A stretch of DNA of 64,000 bases from Vibrio splendidus (GCF_024347615.1 NZ_AP025508.1:1922001-1986000); one strand, 5' to 3'. Shown: positions 35,895-44,648, numbered from the stretch's first letter. A program made the numbers and translations. The notes: generated by a model not told the origin, from the sequence alone.

Positions 35895-36725
35895 TTACTG
35901 ATCACCTTTTACATCGAATTCAATCTTCTCTGCGCCAGTGAACACTTGGAATCGCAGGCCTTTAGCGCGAGCAATGGTCGTGATACCAAATTGCTGAGCC
36001 AAGTCTAAGCCCATTTGCGTTACGCCAGAGCGTGATAGCAGAACAGGAATACCCATCTGCGCTACTTTGATGACCATTTCCGAGGTAAGGCGACCTGTGG
36101 TGTAGAAAATCTTGTCTGTGCCGTCTTCTTTGTTAAGCCACATCTCACCGGCCAAAGTATCAACCGCGTTATGTCGGCCAACATCTTCAACAAACGATAG
36201 AACCTTGTCGTCTTTGCAAACAGCGCAACCATGTACCGCGCCAGCTTTTTTGTACGTGTCGTTGTAATGAGTCAGTGCTTCTAAAGCCGTGTAAATTTCA
36301 GATTGCTTAATTTTGGTCTGAGGCACTTGGTAATCTTCCAACTGCTTCATCACGTTACCAAACATGGTGCCCTGACCACAGCCAGAGGTCACCGTCTTCT
36401 TCTTAAGCGCTTGCTCAAGTTGGCTAGTATCTTCTTTGGTAATGACCGCTGCAGAGCTGGTTTCCCAATCGATGATGATAGATTCAACCGCTTCAGGGTC
36501 AGAAAGGAAACTTTGATTCTTTAAATAACCCAAGACTAAAGATTCAGGGCGCGAGCCAAGCGTCATCAGGGTTACGATCTCTTTCCAGTTCAACATAACG
36601 GTAAGAGGGCGTTCACAAGCGATCTGTTTGGTTAGCTTCTCACCATATTCATCAAACACTTCAACTTCGATTGTTTGAAGTGGGTTTTCGCTAGTTTTTA
36701 TTATGTTTGGTTTTACCACAGTCAC
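35895..36725 (-). CDS. fdhD: formate dehydrogenase sulfurtransferase FdhD
   Basis: Transfers sulfur from IscS to the bis-MGD cofactor, needed for formate dehydrogenase activity, in the cytosol. The 276 residues contain ACERPLTVMLNWKE, the Cys-bearing VTSGCGQGTMFG, GAVHGCAVC, VEDVGRHNAVD and YTTGRLTSEMV, all typical FdhD segments. It is divergent from the DUF3305-DUF3306 genes, with sigma-54-like promoters on both sides of the gap. The product clearly belongs with the downstream fdhABC genes. Confidence 0.94.
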   Translation of the reverse strand: MTVVKPNIIKTSENPLQTIEVEVFDEYGEKLTKQIACERPLTVMLNWKEIVTLMTLGSRPESLVLGYLKNQSFLSDPEAVESIIIDWETSSAAVITKEDTSQLEQALKKKTVTSGCGQGTMFGNVMKQLEDYQVPQTKIKQSEIYTALEALTHYNDTYKKAGAVHGCAVCKDDKVLSFVEDVGRHNAVDTLAGEMWLNKEDGTDKIFYTTGRLTSEMVIKVAQMGIPVLLSRSGVTQMGLDLAQQFGITTIARAKGLRFQVFTGAEKIEFDVKGDQ

Positions 36726-36820
36726 GTCCTACTTAATGAGATAGCGATTTTAAGAGATAAGAAGTTAACAAGAGGGTCTAACGCCGTTCTTGTTCATCGA
36801 TTCTTTAACTCATGCTTAAA

Positions 36821-36835
36821 GCAAATCTTATTCCA
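36821..36835 (-). promoter_or_regulatory. candidate sigma-54 promoter of fdhD
   Basis: The minus strand reads TGGAATAAGATTTGC, with the GG-N10-GC spacing of sigma-54 elements. The predicted start is near 36809, giving a leader of about 85 bases to ATG 36725. Confidence 0.55.
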
Positions 36836-36908
36836 AAATAACGGGTATTCAGGAAAACATGAAGCATTCGATTAAAATAGCGCAAAATATGAGAGTTCAC
36901 CGGGTGGA

Positions 36909-36951
36909 GTTGTCTGAAATAACCAGTATCGACTAACGTTATAGTGACAAC
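36909..36951. promoter_or_regulatory. long inverted repeat between divergent fdhD and DUF3305 promoters
   Basis: GTTGTCTGAAATAAC (36909-36923) and GTTATAGTGACAAC (36938-36951) are inverted copies matching at most positions, with a 14-base centre. The pair sits between the two opposed sigma-54-like elements and could be a shared enhancer site. Confidence 0.45.
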
Positions 36952-36995
36952 TTGATAACGAACGCTATAGATACGCTCTCGTAGGTAATCCGTAT

Positions 36996-37010
36996 TGGCG
37001 TGTTTATTGC
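36996..37010 (+). promoter_or_regulatory. candidate sigma-54 promoter of DUF3305-DUF3306
   Basis: TGGCGTGTTTATTGC has exact GG-N10-GC spacing. The predicted start is near 37022, 68 bases before ATG 37090. A GTACAAAATGTCC motif, related to the sites near tupA and fdh, lies at 37037-37049, just inside the leader. Confidence 0.6.
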
Positions 37011-37089
37011 TTTATGGGGTGTATATGATTGCGCACAGTACAAAATGTCCTAAGTGCATTCAGACCAAAGAAAATCAATTGGGTGAAGT

Positions 37090-37554
37090 ATGTCTGAGAT
37101 AAAAGAATTCAAAGAACAATATGAAAAAACAGAAGCAGCTTGGCCAATCGGTGTCCAAAGAATAGAGAAAGAGATCAAAACAGGTATTTGGGTAACTACT
37201 CAATGGGAATTGACGGGGTTTGAACTGTCGCCAGAAGATGATGCCCAAGACGTTTGTTTACTCCAATTACATAAAGACGAGCGTACAGACTATCGTTTCA
37301 ACCTAAGCTCTCAGCAACCTAAGCTTTTCTTAGTGATGGATAATGTCGATTCTGGTGTTAAGCCCGTCATTCAGTTACTTACAGCATCACAAACCGTTGC
37401 AGGGCAATACATGGACGGTGACAACCAAGTGTTGTCTTACGATATTCCTTTGCCCGTACAGGCTTGGATGGAAGCCTTCATCGGCCGTCATGGTGAATTG
37501 CTAGAAGCAAGACGTAAGAAACGTAAAGGTGCGGGTAGATCTAATGGCAACTAA
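37090..37554 (+). CDS. DUF3305 domain protein of the formate dehydrogenase cluster
   Basis: A 154-residue soluble protein starting MSEIKEFKEQYEKTEAAWPI with a basic C-terminus (RRKKRKGAGRSNGN). It matches DUF3305 proteins, which co-occur with Tat-exported formate dehydrogenases; their biochemical role is not known. GGGTGAAGT precedes ATG 37090. It overlaps the DUF3306 gene by 11 bases. It is transcribed from a sigma-54-like promoter and divergent from fdhD. Confidence 0.82.
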   Translation: MSEIKEFKEQYEKTEAAWPIGVQRIEKEIKTGIWVTTQWELTGFELSPEDDAQDVCLLQLHKDERTDYRFNLSSQQPKLFLVMDNVDSGVKPVIQLLTASQTVAGQYMDGDNQVLSYDIPLPVQAWMEAFIGRHGELLEARRKKRKGAGRSNGN

Positions 37555-38233
37555 CTTCTTTAGCCGTTGGTCTCAACGAAAGCTTGACGAATCCACTGAC
37601 GAACCTTTGGAAGTGGAGCAAACACTGGAAGCACCAGCACTCACTTCCTCTGATTCTTCATCTTCTGAGATTTCGCCTGCTGATCTTTCGTCTGAAATGG
37701 AAGCAGCAGCGCCTCAGTCTTTAGAGAGTGATGCTTTAGAAACCAATGAAGAAGTTCATGCTTCTGACGTTCAAGATCCCGCACCAGAAGCCACTGAAGA
37801 CTTGTCTGTTGCTCAATTATTGGTATCAGAAGCTTCAGAAAGCGTAAAAAAAGCCGCATTGCGTAAATTATTTCTATCCAAAGAGTTTAACATTCGTGAT
37901 GGTTTAGATGATTACGACGACGATTACAGTAATTTGAAGTCTCTTTCTGAAGGGGTTGCGGAAACCTTGCGAGATTGGGTTAAAGACAAAACGGAAGAAG
38001 AAACCACACTAGAAGAAGAGCAAATCATTGATAGTAAAGATGAAAGTGAAGTTTTAGAACATTCTGAAAGCGATCTTGAGGTATCTGATAATGAATTTGA
38101 AACGTCAGAAAGTGCCGAAATAACCGAACAAGAAAAAGAACTGTACAAAAACACAGTATCGGATGATAACGCTACAATGTCAGACGAAGATGACCTGAAA
38201 GAGATGGGACAAAATATACCACACAAAGAATAG
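37544..38233 (+). CDS. DUF3306 domain protein of the formate dehydrogenase cluster
   Basis: A 229-residue very acidic protein, with a short N-terminal conserved part (MATNFFSRWSQRKLD), a central conserved region (KKAALRKLFLSKEFNIRDGLDDYDDDY) typical of DUF3306, and long low-complexity Glu/Ser/Asp stretches at both flanks. ATG 37544 lies within the end of the DUF3305 gene. DUF3306 proteins regularly accompany DUF3305 and formate dehydrogenase; their role is unknown. The acidic tails suggest a protein-binding or chaperone-like function, as inference. Confidence 0.82.
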   Translation: MATNFFSRWSQRKLDESTDEPLEVEQTLEAPALTSSDSSSSEISPADLSSEMEAAAPQSLESDALETNEEVHASDVQDPAPEATEDLSVAQLLVSEASESVKKAALRKLFLSKEFNIRDGLDDYDDDYSNLKSLSEGVAETLRDWVKDKTEEETTLEEEQIIDSKDESEVLEHSESDLEVSDNEFETSESAEITEQEKELYKNTVSDDNATMSDEDDLKEMGQNIPHKE

Positions 38234-38258
38234 GTACATTTTGACTAAATACTCAATG

Positions 38259-38294
38259 AACCGCTTGAGACAAAATGTCCCAAGCGGTTTTTTT
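38259..38294 (+). terminator. terminator after DUF3306 with embedded regulatory-like palindrome
   Basis: The stem AACCGCTTG / CAAGCGGTT is followed by TTTTTT. The inner stem is GACA-AAA-TGTC (38269-38279), identical over 11 bases to the site upstream of the response regulator at 15657-15667. Confidence 0.8.
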
Positions 38295-38351
38295 ATACGC
38301 ACAATAAACGCTATAAAAGATTAAATTACTGATATATAAGGTTTATTAAAT

Positions 38352-38366
38352 TGGCATGGCATTTGC
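38352..38366 (+). promoter_or_regulatory. candidate sigma-54 promoter of the main fdh operon
   Basis: TGGCATGGCATTTGC is followed by T, a close match to TGGCAC-N5-TTGCW with exact spacing. Transcription would start near 38378, about 155 bases before the first gene. GGACA-type motifs lie 73 and about 145 bases upstream. Confidence 0.7.
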
Positions 38367-38532
38367 TAAATAACGTTTATTATCAACTTTTTTGTAGATA
38401 GACGAATTCATAGTCTGACGAGCGGGACACTGGCTAAAGGGTTAGTTGTTAACGGATTACTCAGCAAGTTCTCTATCGCTTACTACAATGAAGGTTGAAC
38501 AGATTATCCATGTCCAAAGATGGAACTGAGCA

Positions 38533-40194
38533 ATGCTTAAACAATTATTAGAACAAGCAACTTCAAATAACGCTAAAGCAAGACTGTATGCATTTGAAAA
38601 TACAGTTGAGTTAACAAATCTGATTCCACCTACTGTTAGCTACGAAAGCGGCGGTAATACTCTTATTATTGGTCCAACTGCGATCATTGAAAGTGCAGCG
38701 GCTCAATTACCTCAATTGACGAGCTTAACCTTATTGTCGACAGACGGCGAAAAGGGCAAAAACCCAGAACTGTACTTCGCGAATTCGGTTCAAGTATCCG
38801 GTTTCCTTGGCACGTTTGAAGTTGTGATTGAGAGTAAAGGCACATCAAGCAACTTGGCGAAAATCGCGATTAATCACGATTGTTTCGATGTTGTTCTAGA
38901 CCTATGTCTGAATAGCTGCATGACAGAAGAAGTGCCTGTACCGGGTTATTACCCAGTGGGCCGAGGCTATCCAAAACTGGCCGAAGCACTGGAAGAGATT
39001 CCAACGCTAATGGGTACATTTGATAAGCCTAAGTTCTTCCGTTTAGACACTGACCTTTGTGCGCACAGTTCTCGTGGCGTAAAAGGGTGTGAACGTTGTG
39101 TTGACGCTTGTCCTGCTGGCGCACTATCAAGTGAAGGCTCAGACAAAACAGGTCACAAGATCGAGATTAACCCTTATCTATGTCAAGGCGTAGGAACTTG
39201 TGCAACAAGCTGTCCTACAGAAGCGATTACCTATGCGCTTCCAAACCCTGACGATACTCAAAAATTCATTGAACGTACGCTAGCTAACTATGAACATGCG
39301 GGCGGTCTGGATCCAATCGTACTTATCTGTAGCTCTCGTCATGAGACTTACAATGTAATGGCGCTAAAAGCACTGCCAGATAACGTTATTCCAATCGTTG
39401 TTGAAGAACTGCCTTCTATTGGTATTGATACTTGGTTTGCAGCGCTAGTGAATGGCGCAACTCAGGTTCTGTTTGCTGCTTCTCGTTTTATGCCAGAGAC
39501 GATCATTCGTGTTCTGAATAACGAAGTCGGGATTGCTCAAGAGCTACTAGACCAAATCGGTGTGCCAAAAGAAACCATCGATATCCTGTATTTAGAGTCT
39601 CTACGTGAAGGGCCTCCAACACTGTGCGTTGATTCTTTCGACCTTGCACTTGGCGATCTTCAAGGCAACAAACGTCAACGTCTATTCACTGCACTCGATG
39701 CTATGTCTTCATCTCGCATTCCTGTCGAGAATATCGTTGAACTTCCTTCGAATGCACCATACGGCACGGTTTCGTGTGAAAGCAAAGATTGTACGTTATG
39801 CATGAGTTGTGTTGCAGTTTGTCCTACACGTGCTCTTCATACCGACGGTGCTTCTCCATCACTTAAGTTTGTAGAACAAGACTGTATTCAATGTGGTCTG
39901 TGTGAAAAGGCATGCCCTGAGAATGTTCTCACTCTGACACCTCGTATGAATTGGGTGAAAGAAGAACGTCAACAAGCAGTTGTGATTCATGAGGAGAAAG
40001 CAGCGGAATGTTTACGTTGCCATAAGCCATTCGCTCCACAGTCTATGATTGACATGTTACAGAACAAGTTACGCGGTCACTCTCATTTTTCAGATGAAAC
40101 TGCGATTAATCGTATTGCGATGTGTGAAGACTGTCGTGTAGTGGACATGTTCGACTCAATGGCTCAAGACCCATTGAATCAATTGAAATACTAG
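38533..40194 (+). CDS. multi-cluster 4Fe-4S ferredoxin-like protein
   Basis: A 553-residue cytosolic iron-sulfur protein. Cys motifs for four [4Fe-4S] clusters come in two pairs: CERCVDACP with CQGVGTCATSCP (about 193-235), and CTLCMSCVAVCP with CIQCGLCEKACP (about 420-465). A C-terminal CLRC..CEDC pair follows. No signal peptide is present. Proteins of this type sit at the head of Vibrio fdh operons and may pass electrons during enzyme assembly or act in the cytosolic electron chain; the role is inferred from context. It is the first gene after the sigma-54-like promoter. Confidence 0.88.
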   Translation: MLKQLLEQATSNNAKARLYAFENTVELTNLIPPTVSYESGGNTLIIGPTAIIESAAAQLPQLTSLTLLSTDGEKGKNPELYFANSVQVSGFLGTFEVVIESKGTSSNLAKIAINHDCFDVVLDLCLNSCMTEEVPVPGYYPVGRGYPKLAEALEEIPTLMGTFDKPKFFRLDTDLCAHSSRGVKGCERCVDACPAGALSSEGSDKTGHKIEINPYLCQGVGTCATSCPTEAITYALPNPDDTQKFIERTLANYEHAGGLDPIVLICSSRHETYNVMALKALPDNVIPIVVEELPSIGIDTWFAALVNGATQVLFAASRFMPETIIRVLNNEVGIAQELLDQIGVPKETIDILYLESLREGPPTLCVDSFDLALGDLQGNKRQRLFTALDAMSSSRIPVENIVELPSNAPYGTVSCESKDCTLCMSCVAVCPTRALHTDGASPSLKFVEQDCIQCGLCEKACPENVLTLTPRMNWVKEERQQAVVIHEEKAAECLRCHKPFAPQSMIDMLQNKLRGHSHFSDETAINRIAMCEDCRVVDMFDSMAQDPLNQLKY

Positions 40195-40203
40195 GAGTTG
40201 GCA

Positions 40204-40872
40204 TTGGATACTAATTTGGATCAGGCACAAGAGCCTGAGCTCGCAAAAGAATTAAAGCAAGAACAGACACTAAGAACTGAAATCTATTTGGTTCTTTCTG
40301 CATTGTTTCGTAACGCACCTTCTGAAGAGGTCATTGATTTCCTAAAGACGTTAGACATTGAAGCGTCTGAGAGTGCAATGCAAAAAGCTTGGATTGCCAT
40401 TCAACAAGCGGCAACGGAATCAAATCGCGAAGCGTTAGAAGACGAATATCAAGATCTGTTCATTGGCATTGGCCGTGGAGAGATAGTTCCATTTGGTTCT
40501 TGGCATAGAACTGGCGCCATGATGGAAAAACCATTAGCAGAGATTCGTCATGACCTAGAGCTTTTAGGCATTGAACGTGATGATCAAGTGAAAGAGCCAG
40601 AAGATCATATTGCTGCATTGTGTGAAGTGATGGCAATGCTAACCGGTGAAGAAGAAGCGCTTCAACAAGCCGTTTTCAATAAGCACCTTGGTCCTTGGTT
40701 CAACTCTTTTACGCGTCAGCTTGAAAGTGCAGAAAGTGCGAACTTCTACAAATCGGCAGCTCAGCTGTGTGAAGCATTCCTAACGTTAGAGCAAGTGCGT
40801 TTTAGCGTTAATACAAAAAGCAGTAAACATAAATTAAAGATTGATGTGAAAAACGTCACTGATTACGAGTAA
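40204..40872 (+). CDS. TorD/DmsD-family chaperone for the Tat-exported formate dehydrogenase
   Basis: A 222-residue all-helical protein with the TorD-family pattern (LSALFRNAPSEEV; EYQDLFIGIGRGEIVPFGSWH; EDHIAALCEVMAML). Such chaperones hold molybdoenzyme precursors until the cofactor is inserted and shield the Tat signal. The start is TTG 40204, because AGGAG at 40193-40197 gives six-base spacing; a TTG at 40198 abuts that box. It is ten bases downstream of the ferredoxin-like gene, in the fdh operon. Confidence 0.87.
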   Translation: MDTNLDQAQEPELAKELKQEQTLRTEIYLVLSALFRNAPSEEVIDFLKTLDIEASESAMQKAWIAIQQAATESNREALEDEYQDLFIGIGRGEIVPFGSWHRTGAMMEKPLAEIRHDLELLGIERDDQVKEPEDHIAALCEVMAMLTGEEEALQQAVFNKHLGPWFNSFTRQLESAESANFYKSAAQLCEAFLTLEQVRFSVNTKSSKHKLKIDVKNVTDYE

Positions 40873-40945
40873 TCGAGCAGTACGCGATTATATCGATAGA
40901 GGGGCATTAAGCCTCCAAAAAGATCTACCGCAAGGTAAGGAAGCA

Positions 40946-41149
40946 ATGATGAAAGATAATAAAGAAATAAACACAAGCCGTAGGGACTTACTCAAAGGCT
41001 TAACAACTGCAGCCGTAGCGGGTGCAGTTGTCGCTGGAACAACGAAGGTGGCAACTGCTTCAGAAACGGTTGAAATGCCGAAAGAAGACATGAAGAAGAC
41101 GGGCTATCGTGAAACGCAACACATTCGCGATTACTACGACACGCTTTAG
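40946..41149 (+). CDS. small twin-arginine signal protein of the fdh operon
   Basis: A 67-residue protein, MMKDNKEINTSRRDLLKGLT followed by an Ala/Val-rich hydrophobic stretch and a polar tail (KKTGYRETQHIRDYYDTL). The SRRDLLKG Tat motif and size match the formate dehydrogenase region TAT-target family. It lies ten bases before fdhA and is probably an accessory periplasmic subunit. A second ATG (40949) is an equally possible start. AAGGAAG is the ribosome-binding site. Confidence 0.85.
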   Translation: MMKDNKEINTSRRDLLKGLTTAAVAGAVVAGTTKVATASETVEMPKEDMKKTGYRETQHIRDYYDTL

Positions 41150-41159
41150 GAGATAACGG

Positions 41160-44015
41160 ATGAAACTTGTCAAACGCTCCGATAGTGTGAGCAAAGAAAC
41201 CAATCAACTGGGTGTGTCTCGACGTGCCTTTATGAAAAACACCTCTCTAGCGGCTGGTGGTGCGGTAGTAGGCGCTGGTCTATTCGCTCCGGGTATGATG
41301 AAAAAGGCGCAAGCTAAGTCAGTCGACCCTGAAGCGAAAACAGAAGTGAAACGCACTATCTGTTCCCACTGTTCTGTGGGTTGTGGTATTTACGCTGAAG
41401 TTCAAAACGGTGTTTGGACGGGTCAAGAGCCAGCATTCGATCACCCATTCAACGCTGGTGGACACTGTGCGAAAGGCGCAGCTTTGCGTGAGCACGGCCA
41501 CGGTGAGCGTCGCCTTAAGTACCCAATGAAATTGGAAGGCGGTAAGTGGAAGAAGCTTTCTTGGGAACAAGCGATTGAAGAGATCGGTAATAAAGCGCTA
41601 GAACTTCGTAAAGAGTCTGGTCCTGATTCCGTTTACTTCCTAGGTAGTGCGAAACACAGTAACGAGCAAGCTTACGCATTCCGTAAGATGGCGTCGCTTT
41701 GGGGCACCAATAACGTTGACCACCAAGCGCGTATTTGTCACTCAACCACAGTAGCCGGTGTTGCAAACACTTGGGGTTACGGCGCGATGACAAACTCGTT
41801 CAATGACATGCACAACTGTAAGTCGATGCTGTTCATTGGTTCGAACCCTGCAGAAGCTCACCCGGTTGCGATGCAACACATCCTAATCGCGAAAGAGAAG
41901 AACAACTGTAAGATCGTTGTTGCGGATCCTCGTCGTACGCGTACTGCGGCGAAATCTGATCACTATGTTTCTCTACGCCCGGGGTCAGACGTTGCGTTTA
42001 TCTGGGGTCTGTTATGGCATGTCTTTGCTAACAAGTGGGAAGACCAAGAATTCATCCGCCAACGTGTATTCGGCATGGACGAGATCCGTGAAGAAGTTGC
42101 TAAGTGGAACCCAGCAGAAGTTGAGCGTGTAACAGGCGTTAGCGAAGAAGACGTTTACCACACAGCAAAACTGCTTTCAGAGAACCGTCCGGGTTGTATC
42201 GTTTGGTGTATGGGTGGTACTCAACATACTACGGGTAACAACAACACACGTGCTTACTGTGTTCTTGAGCTTGCGCTAGGTAACATAGGTAAATCAGGTG
42301 GCGGTGCAAACATTTTCCGTGGTCACGATAACGTACAAGGCGCAACTGACCTTGGCGTACTATCAGACACGCTACCGGGTTACTACGGCTTGTCTGAAGG
42401 TTCTTGGCGCCATTGGTCTAAAGTTTGGGATATCGACTTTGACTGGGTTAAAGGACGATTTGACGACAACGCATACGGTGGTCAAAAACCAATGAACAGT
42501 GCAGGTATTCCTGTCTCTCGTTGGGTTGATGGCGTGCTTGAAGACAAAGACAAGATTCGTCAACGCGAAAACATCCGCGCCATGTTCTACTGGGGTCACG
42601 CGGTGAACTCTCAGACTCGTGGTCCAGAGATGAAGAAGGCGATGCAGAAGCTGGATATGATGGTTATCGTTGACCCATACCCAACAGTCGCGGCAGTAAT
42701 GAACGATCGCACCGACGGCGTTTACTTACTTCCAGCAACCACTCAATTTGAAACCTACGGCAGTGTAACGGCGTCAAACCGTTCTCTACAGTGGCGTGAT
42801 AAGGTTGTTGATCCTCTGTTCGAATCTAAGCCTGACCACGAAATCATGTACCTTCTTTCTAAGAAGCTTGGTTTCTCTGATCAACTGTTCAAAAACATCC
42901 GTGTTGAGAACAATCAACCATTGATTGAAGATATCACTCGTGAATTCAACAAAGGTATGTGGACGATCGGCTATACAGGTCAAAGCCCAGAGCGTTTGAA
43001 AGAACACCAACAAAACTGGCACACGTTCCACAAAACAACGCTTGCTGCAGAAGGCGGCCCAGCGAATGGCGAAACTTACGGTCTGCCTTGGCCATGTTGG
43101 GGCAACCCAGAAATGAAACACCCAGGGACGCATATCCTTTACGATACATCTAAACCGGTTGCTGAGGGCGGCGGTAACTTCCGTACTCGTTTCGGTGTGG
43201 AATTTGAAGGTCAAAGCCTATTGGCTGAAGACAGCTACTCAAAAGACAGCGAAATCAAAGATGGTTACCCAGAGTTCAGTGACAAACTGCTGAAACAACT
43301 GGGGTGGTGGGACGACCTAACAGCAGAAGAAAAAGCTTCAGCGGAAGGCAAAAACTGGAAGACTGACGTTTCTGGTGGCATCCAACGTGTTGCTATCAAG
43401 CATGGTTGTATTCCTTTTGGTAACGCGAAAGCGCGTGCGATTGTTTGGACATTCCCAGACCGCGTACCACTGCACCGTGAACCACTTTACACACCACGTC
43501 GTGATCTAGTCGCTGACTACCCAACGTGGGATGACAAGGAAGCAATCTTCCGTGTTCCTACGCTGTACAAATCCATTCAAGACCAAGATAAGTCTGGTGA
43601 ATACCCGATTATTCTTACGTCTGGTCGTTTGGTTGAGTACGAAGGTGGTGGTGAAGAGACACGTTCTAACCCTTGGCTAGCAGAGCTACAACAAGAGATG
43701 TTTGTTGAAGTGAACCCTAAAGATGCAAACGACATTGGCTTCAAAGATGGCGATGATGTTTGGGTTGAGGGTGCAGAGAAAGGCCGTATCAAGGTGAAAG
43801 CGATGGTCACTCGTCGTGTGAAACCGGGTTTAGCGTTCTTGCCGTTCCACTTCGGTGGTAAGTTTGAAGGCGAAGATTTGCGTTCTAAATATCCTGAAGG
43901 CACCGATCCTTACGTTATTGGTGAAGCAGCCAATACAGCAACCACATATGGTTACGACCCTGTCACGTTGATGCAGGAAACGAAAGTAACCCTTTGTAAT
44001 ATTCGTAAAGCGTAA
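41160..44015 (+). CDS. fdhA: formate dehydrogenase catalytic (alpha) subunit, Cys-type, Tat-exported
   Basis: A 951-residue molybdopterin oxidoreductase oxidising formate to CO2. The Tat signal has SRRAFMKN at about residues 20-27. The N-terminal [4Fe-4S] motif is CSHCSVGCG..C (about 69-105). The active-site ligand position ARICHSTTVAG (about 192) is Cys, encoded by TGT, where E. coli FdnG has selenocysteine. Further bis-MGD-binding regions are GGTQHTTGNNN and FLPFHFGGKF. Between about 590 and 750 is an insertion-rich region. The neighbourhood of tungstate transporter, mobA, mobB-moeA and fdhD genes supplies its cofactor. Confidence 0.95.
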   Translation: MKLVKRSDSVSKETNQLGVSRRAFMKNTSLAAGGAVVGAGLFAPGMMKKAQAKSVDPEAKTEVKRTICSHCSVGCGIYAEVQNGVWTGQEPAFDHPFNAGGHCAKGAALREHGHGERRLKYPMKLEGGKWKKLSWEQAIEEIGNKALELRKESGPDSVYFLGSAKHSNEQAYAFRKMASLWGTNNVDHQARICHSTTVAGVANTWGYGAMTNSFNDMHNCKSMLFIGSNPAEAHPVAMQHILIAKEKNNCKIVVADPRRTRTAAKSDHYVSLRPGSDVAFIWGLLWHVFANKWEDQEFIRQRVFGMDEIREEVAKWNPAEVERVTGVSEEDVYHTAKLLSENRPGCIVWCMGGTQHTTGNNNTRAYCVLELALGNIGKSGGGANIFRGHDNVQGATDLGVLSDTLPGYYGLSEGSWRHWSKVWDIDFDWVKGRFDDNAYGGQKPMNSAGIPVSRWVDGVLEDKDKIRQRENIRAMFYWGHAVNSQTRGPEMKKAMQKLDMMVIVDPYPTVAAVMNDRTDGVYLLPATTQFETYGSVTASNRSLQWRDKVVDPLFESKPDHEIMYLLSKKLGFSDQLFKNIRVENNQPLIEDITREFNKGMWTIGYTGQSPERLKEHQQNWHTFHKTTLAAEGGPANGETYGLPWPCWGNPEMKHPGTHILYDTSKPVAEGGGNFRTRFGVEFEGQSLLAEDSYSKDSEIKDGYPEFSDKLLKQLGWWDDLTAEEKASAEGKNWKTDVSGGIQRVAIKHGCIPFGNAKARAIVWTFPDRVPLHREPLYTPRRDLVADYPTWDDKEAIFRVPTLYKSIQDQDKSGEYPIILTSGRLVEYEGGGEETRSNPWLAELQQEMFVEVNPKDANDIGFKDGDDVWVEGAEKGRIKVKAMVTRRVKPGLAFLPFHFGGKFEGEDLRSKYPEGTDPYVIGEAANTATTYGYDPVTLMQETKVTLCNIRKA

Positions 44016-44026
44016 GGAGTCTTAAA

Positions 44027-44635
44027 ATGGCTAGAATGAAATTTCTTTGTGACACCAAACGTTGTATCGAATGTAACGGTTGTGTCACTGCATGTAAGAA
44101 TGAAAATGATGATGCTCTGGAATGGGGTATTCAACGTCGCCGCGTTGTCACACTGAACGATGGTGAACCGGGTGAAAACTCTATCTCTGTAGCATGTATG
44201 CACTGTACTGATGCGCCATGTATGGCAGTTTGTCCCGCAGACTGTTTTGAACATACAGAAGACGGCATCGTACTTCACAATAAAGATCTATGTATCGGTT
44301 GTGGTTACTGCTTGTTTGCTTGTCCGTTTGGCGCACCTCAATTCCCTAAACAGGAAGCCTTTGGTGAGCGCGGTAAAATGGACAAATGTACCTTCTGTGC
44401 TGGCGGCCCAGAAACAGAGCCAGGTTCTGTGGAAGAACGTCAGAAGTACGGTGCGAACCGTATTGCTGAAGGCAAGCTACCAATGTGTGCTTCTTTATGT
44501 TCGACCAAAGCACTGCTAGCGGGTGATGCAGAGAAAGTCTCTGATGTATTCCGCCAGCGTGTTGTTGAACGTGGTGCGAAGGGGGCAGGCTGGACAGACG
44601 GCAATGACCTTTCTTACGATGCGATGAAGAGCTAG
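44027..44635 (+). CDS. fdhB: formate dehydrogenase iron-sulfur (beta) subunit
   Basis: A 202-residue electron-transfer subunit with four [4Fe-4S] cluster motifs: CIECNGCVTACKNEN, CMHCTDAPCMAVCP, CIGCGYCLFACP, and the split CTFC..C..C set. No signal peptide is present, so it is probably exported together with the alpha subunit. It starts 11 bases after fdhA with AAGGAG before the ATG, and the gamma gene follows 13 bases after. Confidence 0.94.
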   Translation: MARMKFLCDTKRCIECNGCVTACKNENDDALEWGIQRRRVVTLNDGEPGENSISVACMHCTDAPCMAVCPADCFEHTEDGIVLHNKDLCIGCGYCLFACPFGAPQFPKQEAFGERGKMDKCTFCAGGPETEPGSVEERQKYGANRIAEGKLPMCASLCSTKALLAGDAEKVSDVFRQRVVERGAKGAGWTDGNDLSYDAMKS

Positions 44636-44648
44636 TTAGGAGAGACAT

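Noticed and set aside
37025..37102. A 25-residue frame with a CPKC motif overlapping the DUF3305 start
   Set aside because: It would begin about three bases after the predicted sigma-54 transcription start, has only a poor ribosome-binding site outside that transcript, and its 3' end overlaps the DUF3305 start codon. It is more likely leader sequence.
41734..41754. Selenocysteine in formate dehydrogenase
   Set aside because: The ligand codon is TGT (Cys), with no in-frame TGA or SECIS-like need.
42786..43214. 142-codon frame antisense to fdhA
   Set aside because: It overlaps the well-conserved fdhA frame and has no recognisable protein features.
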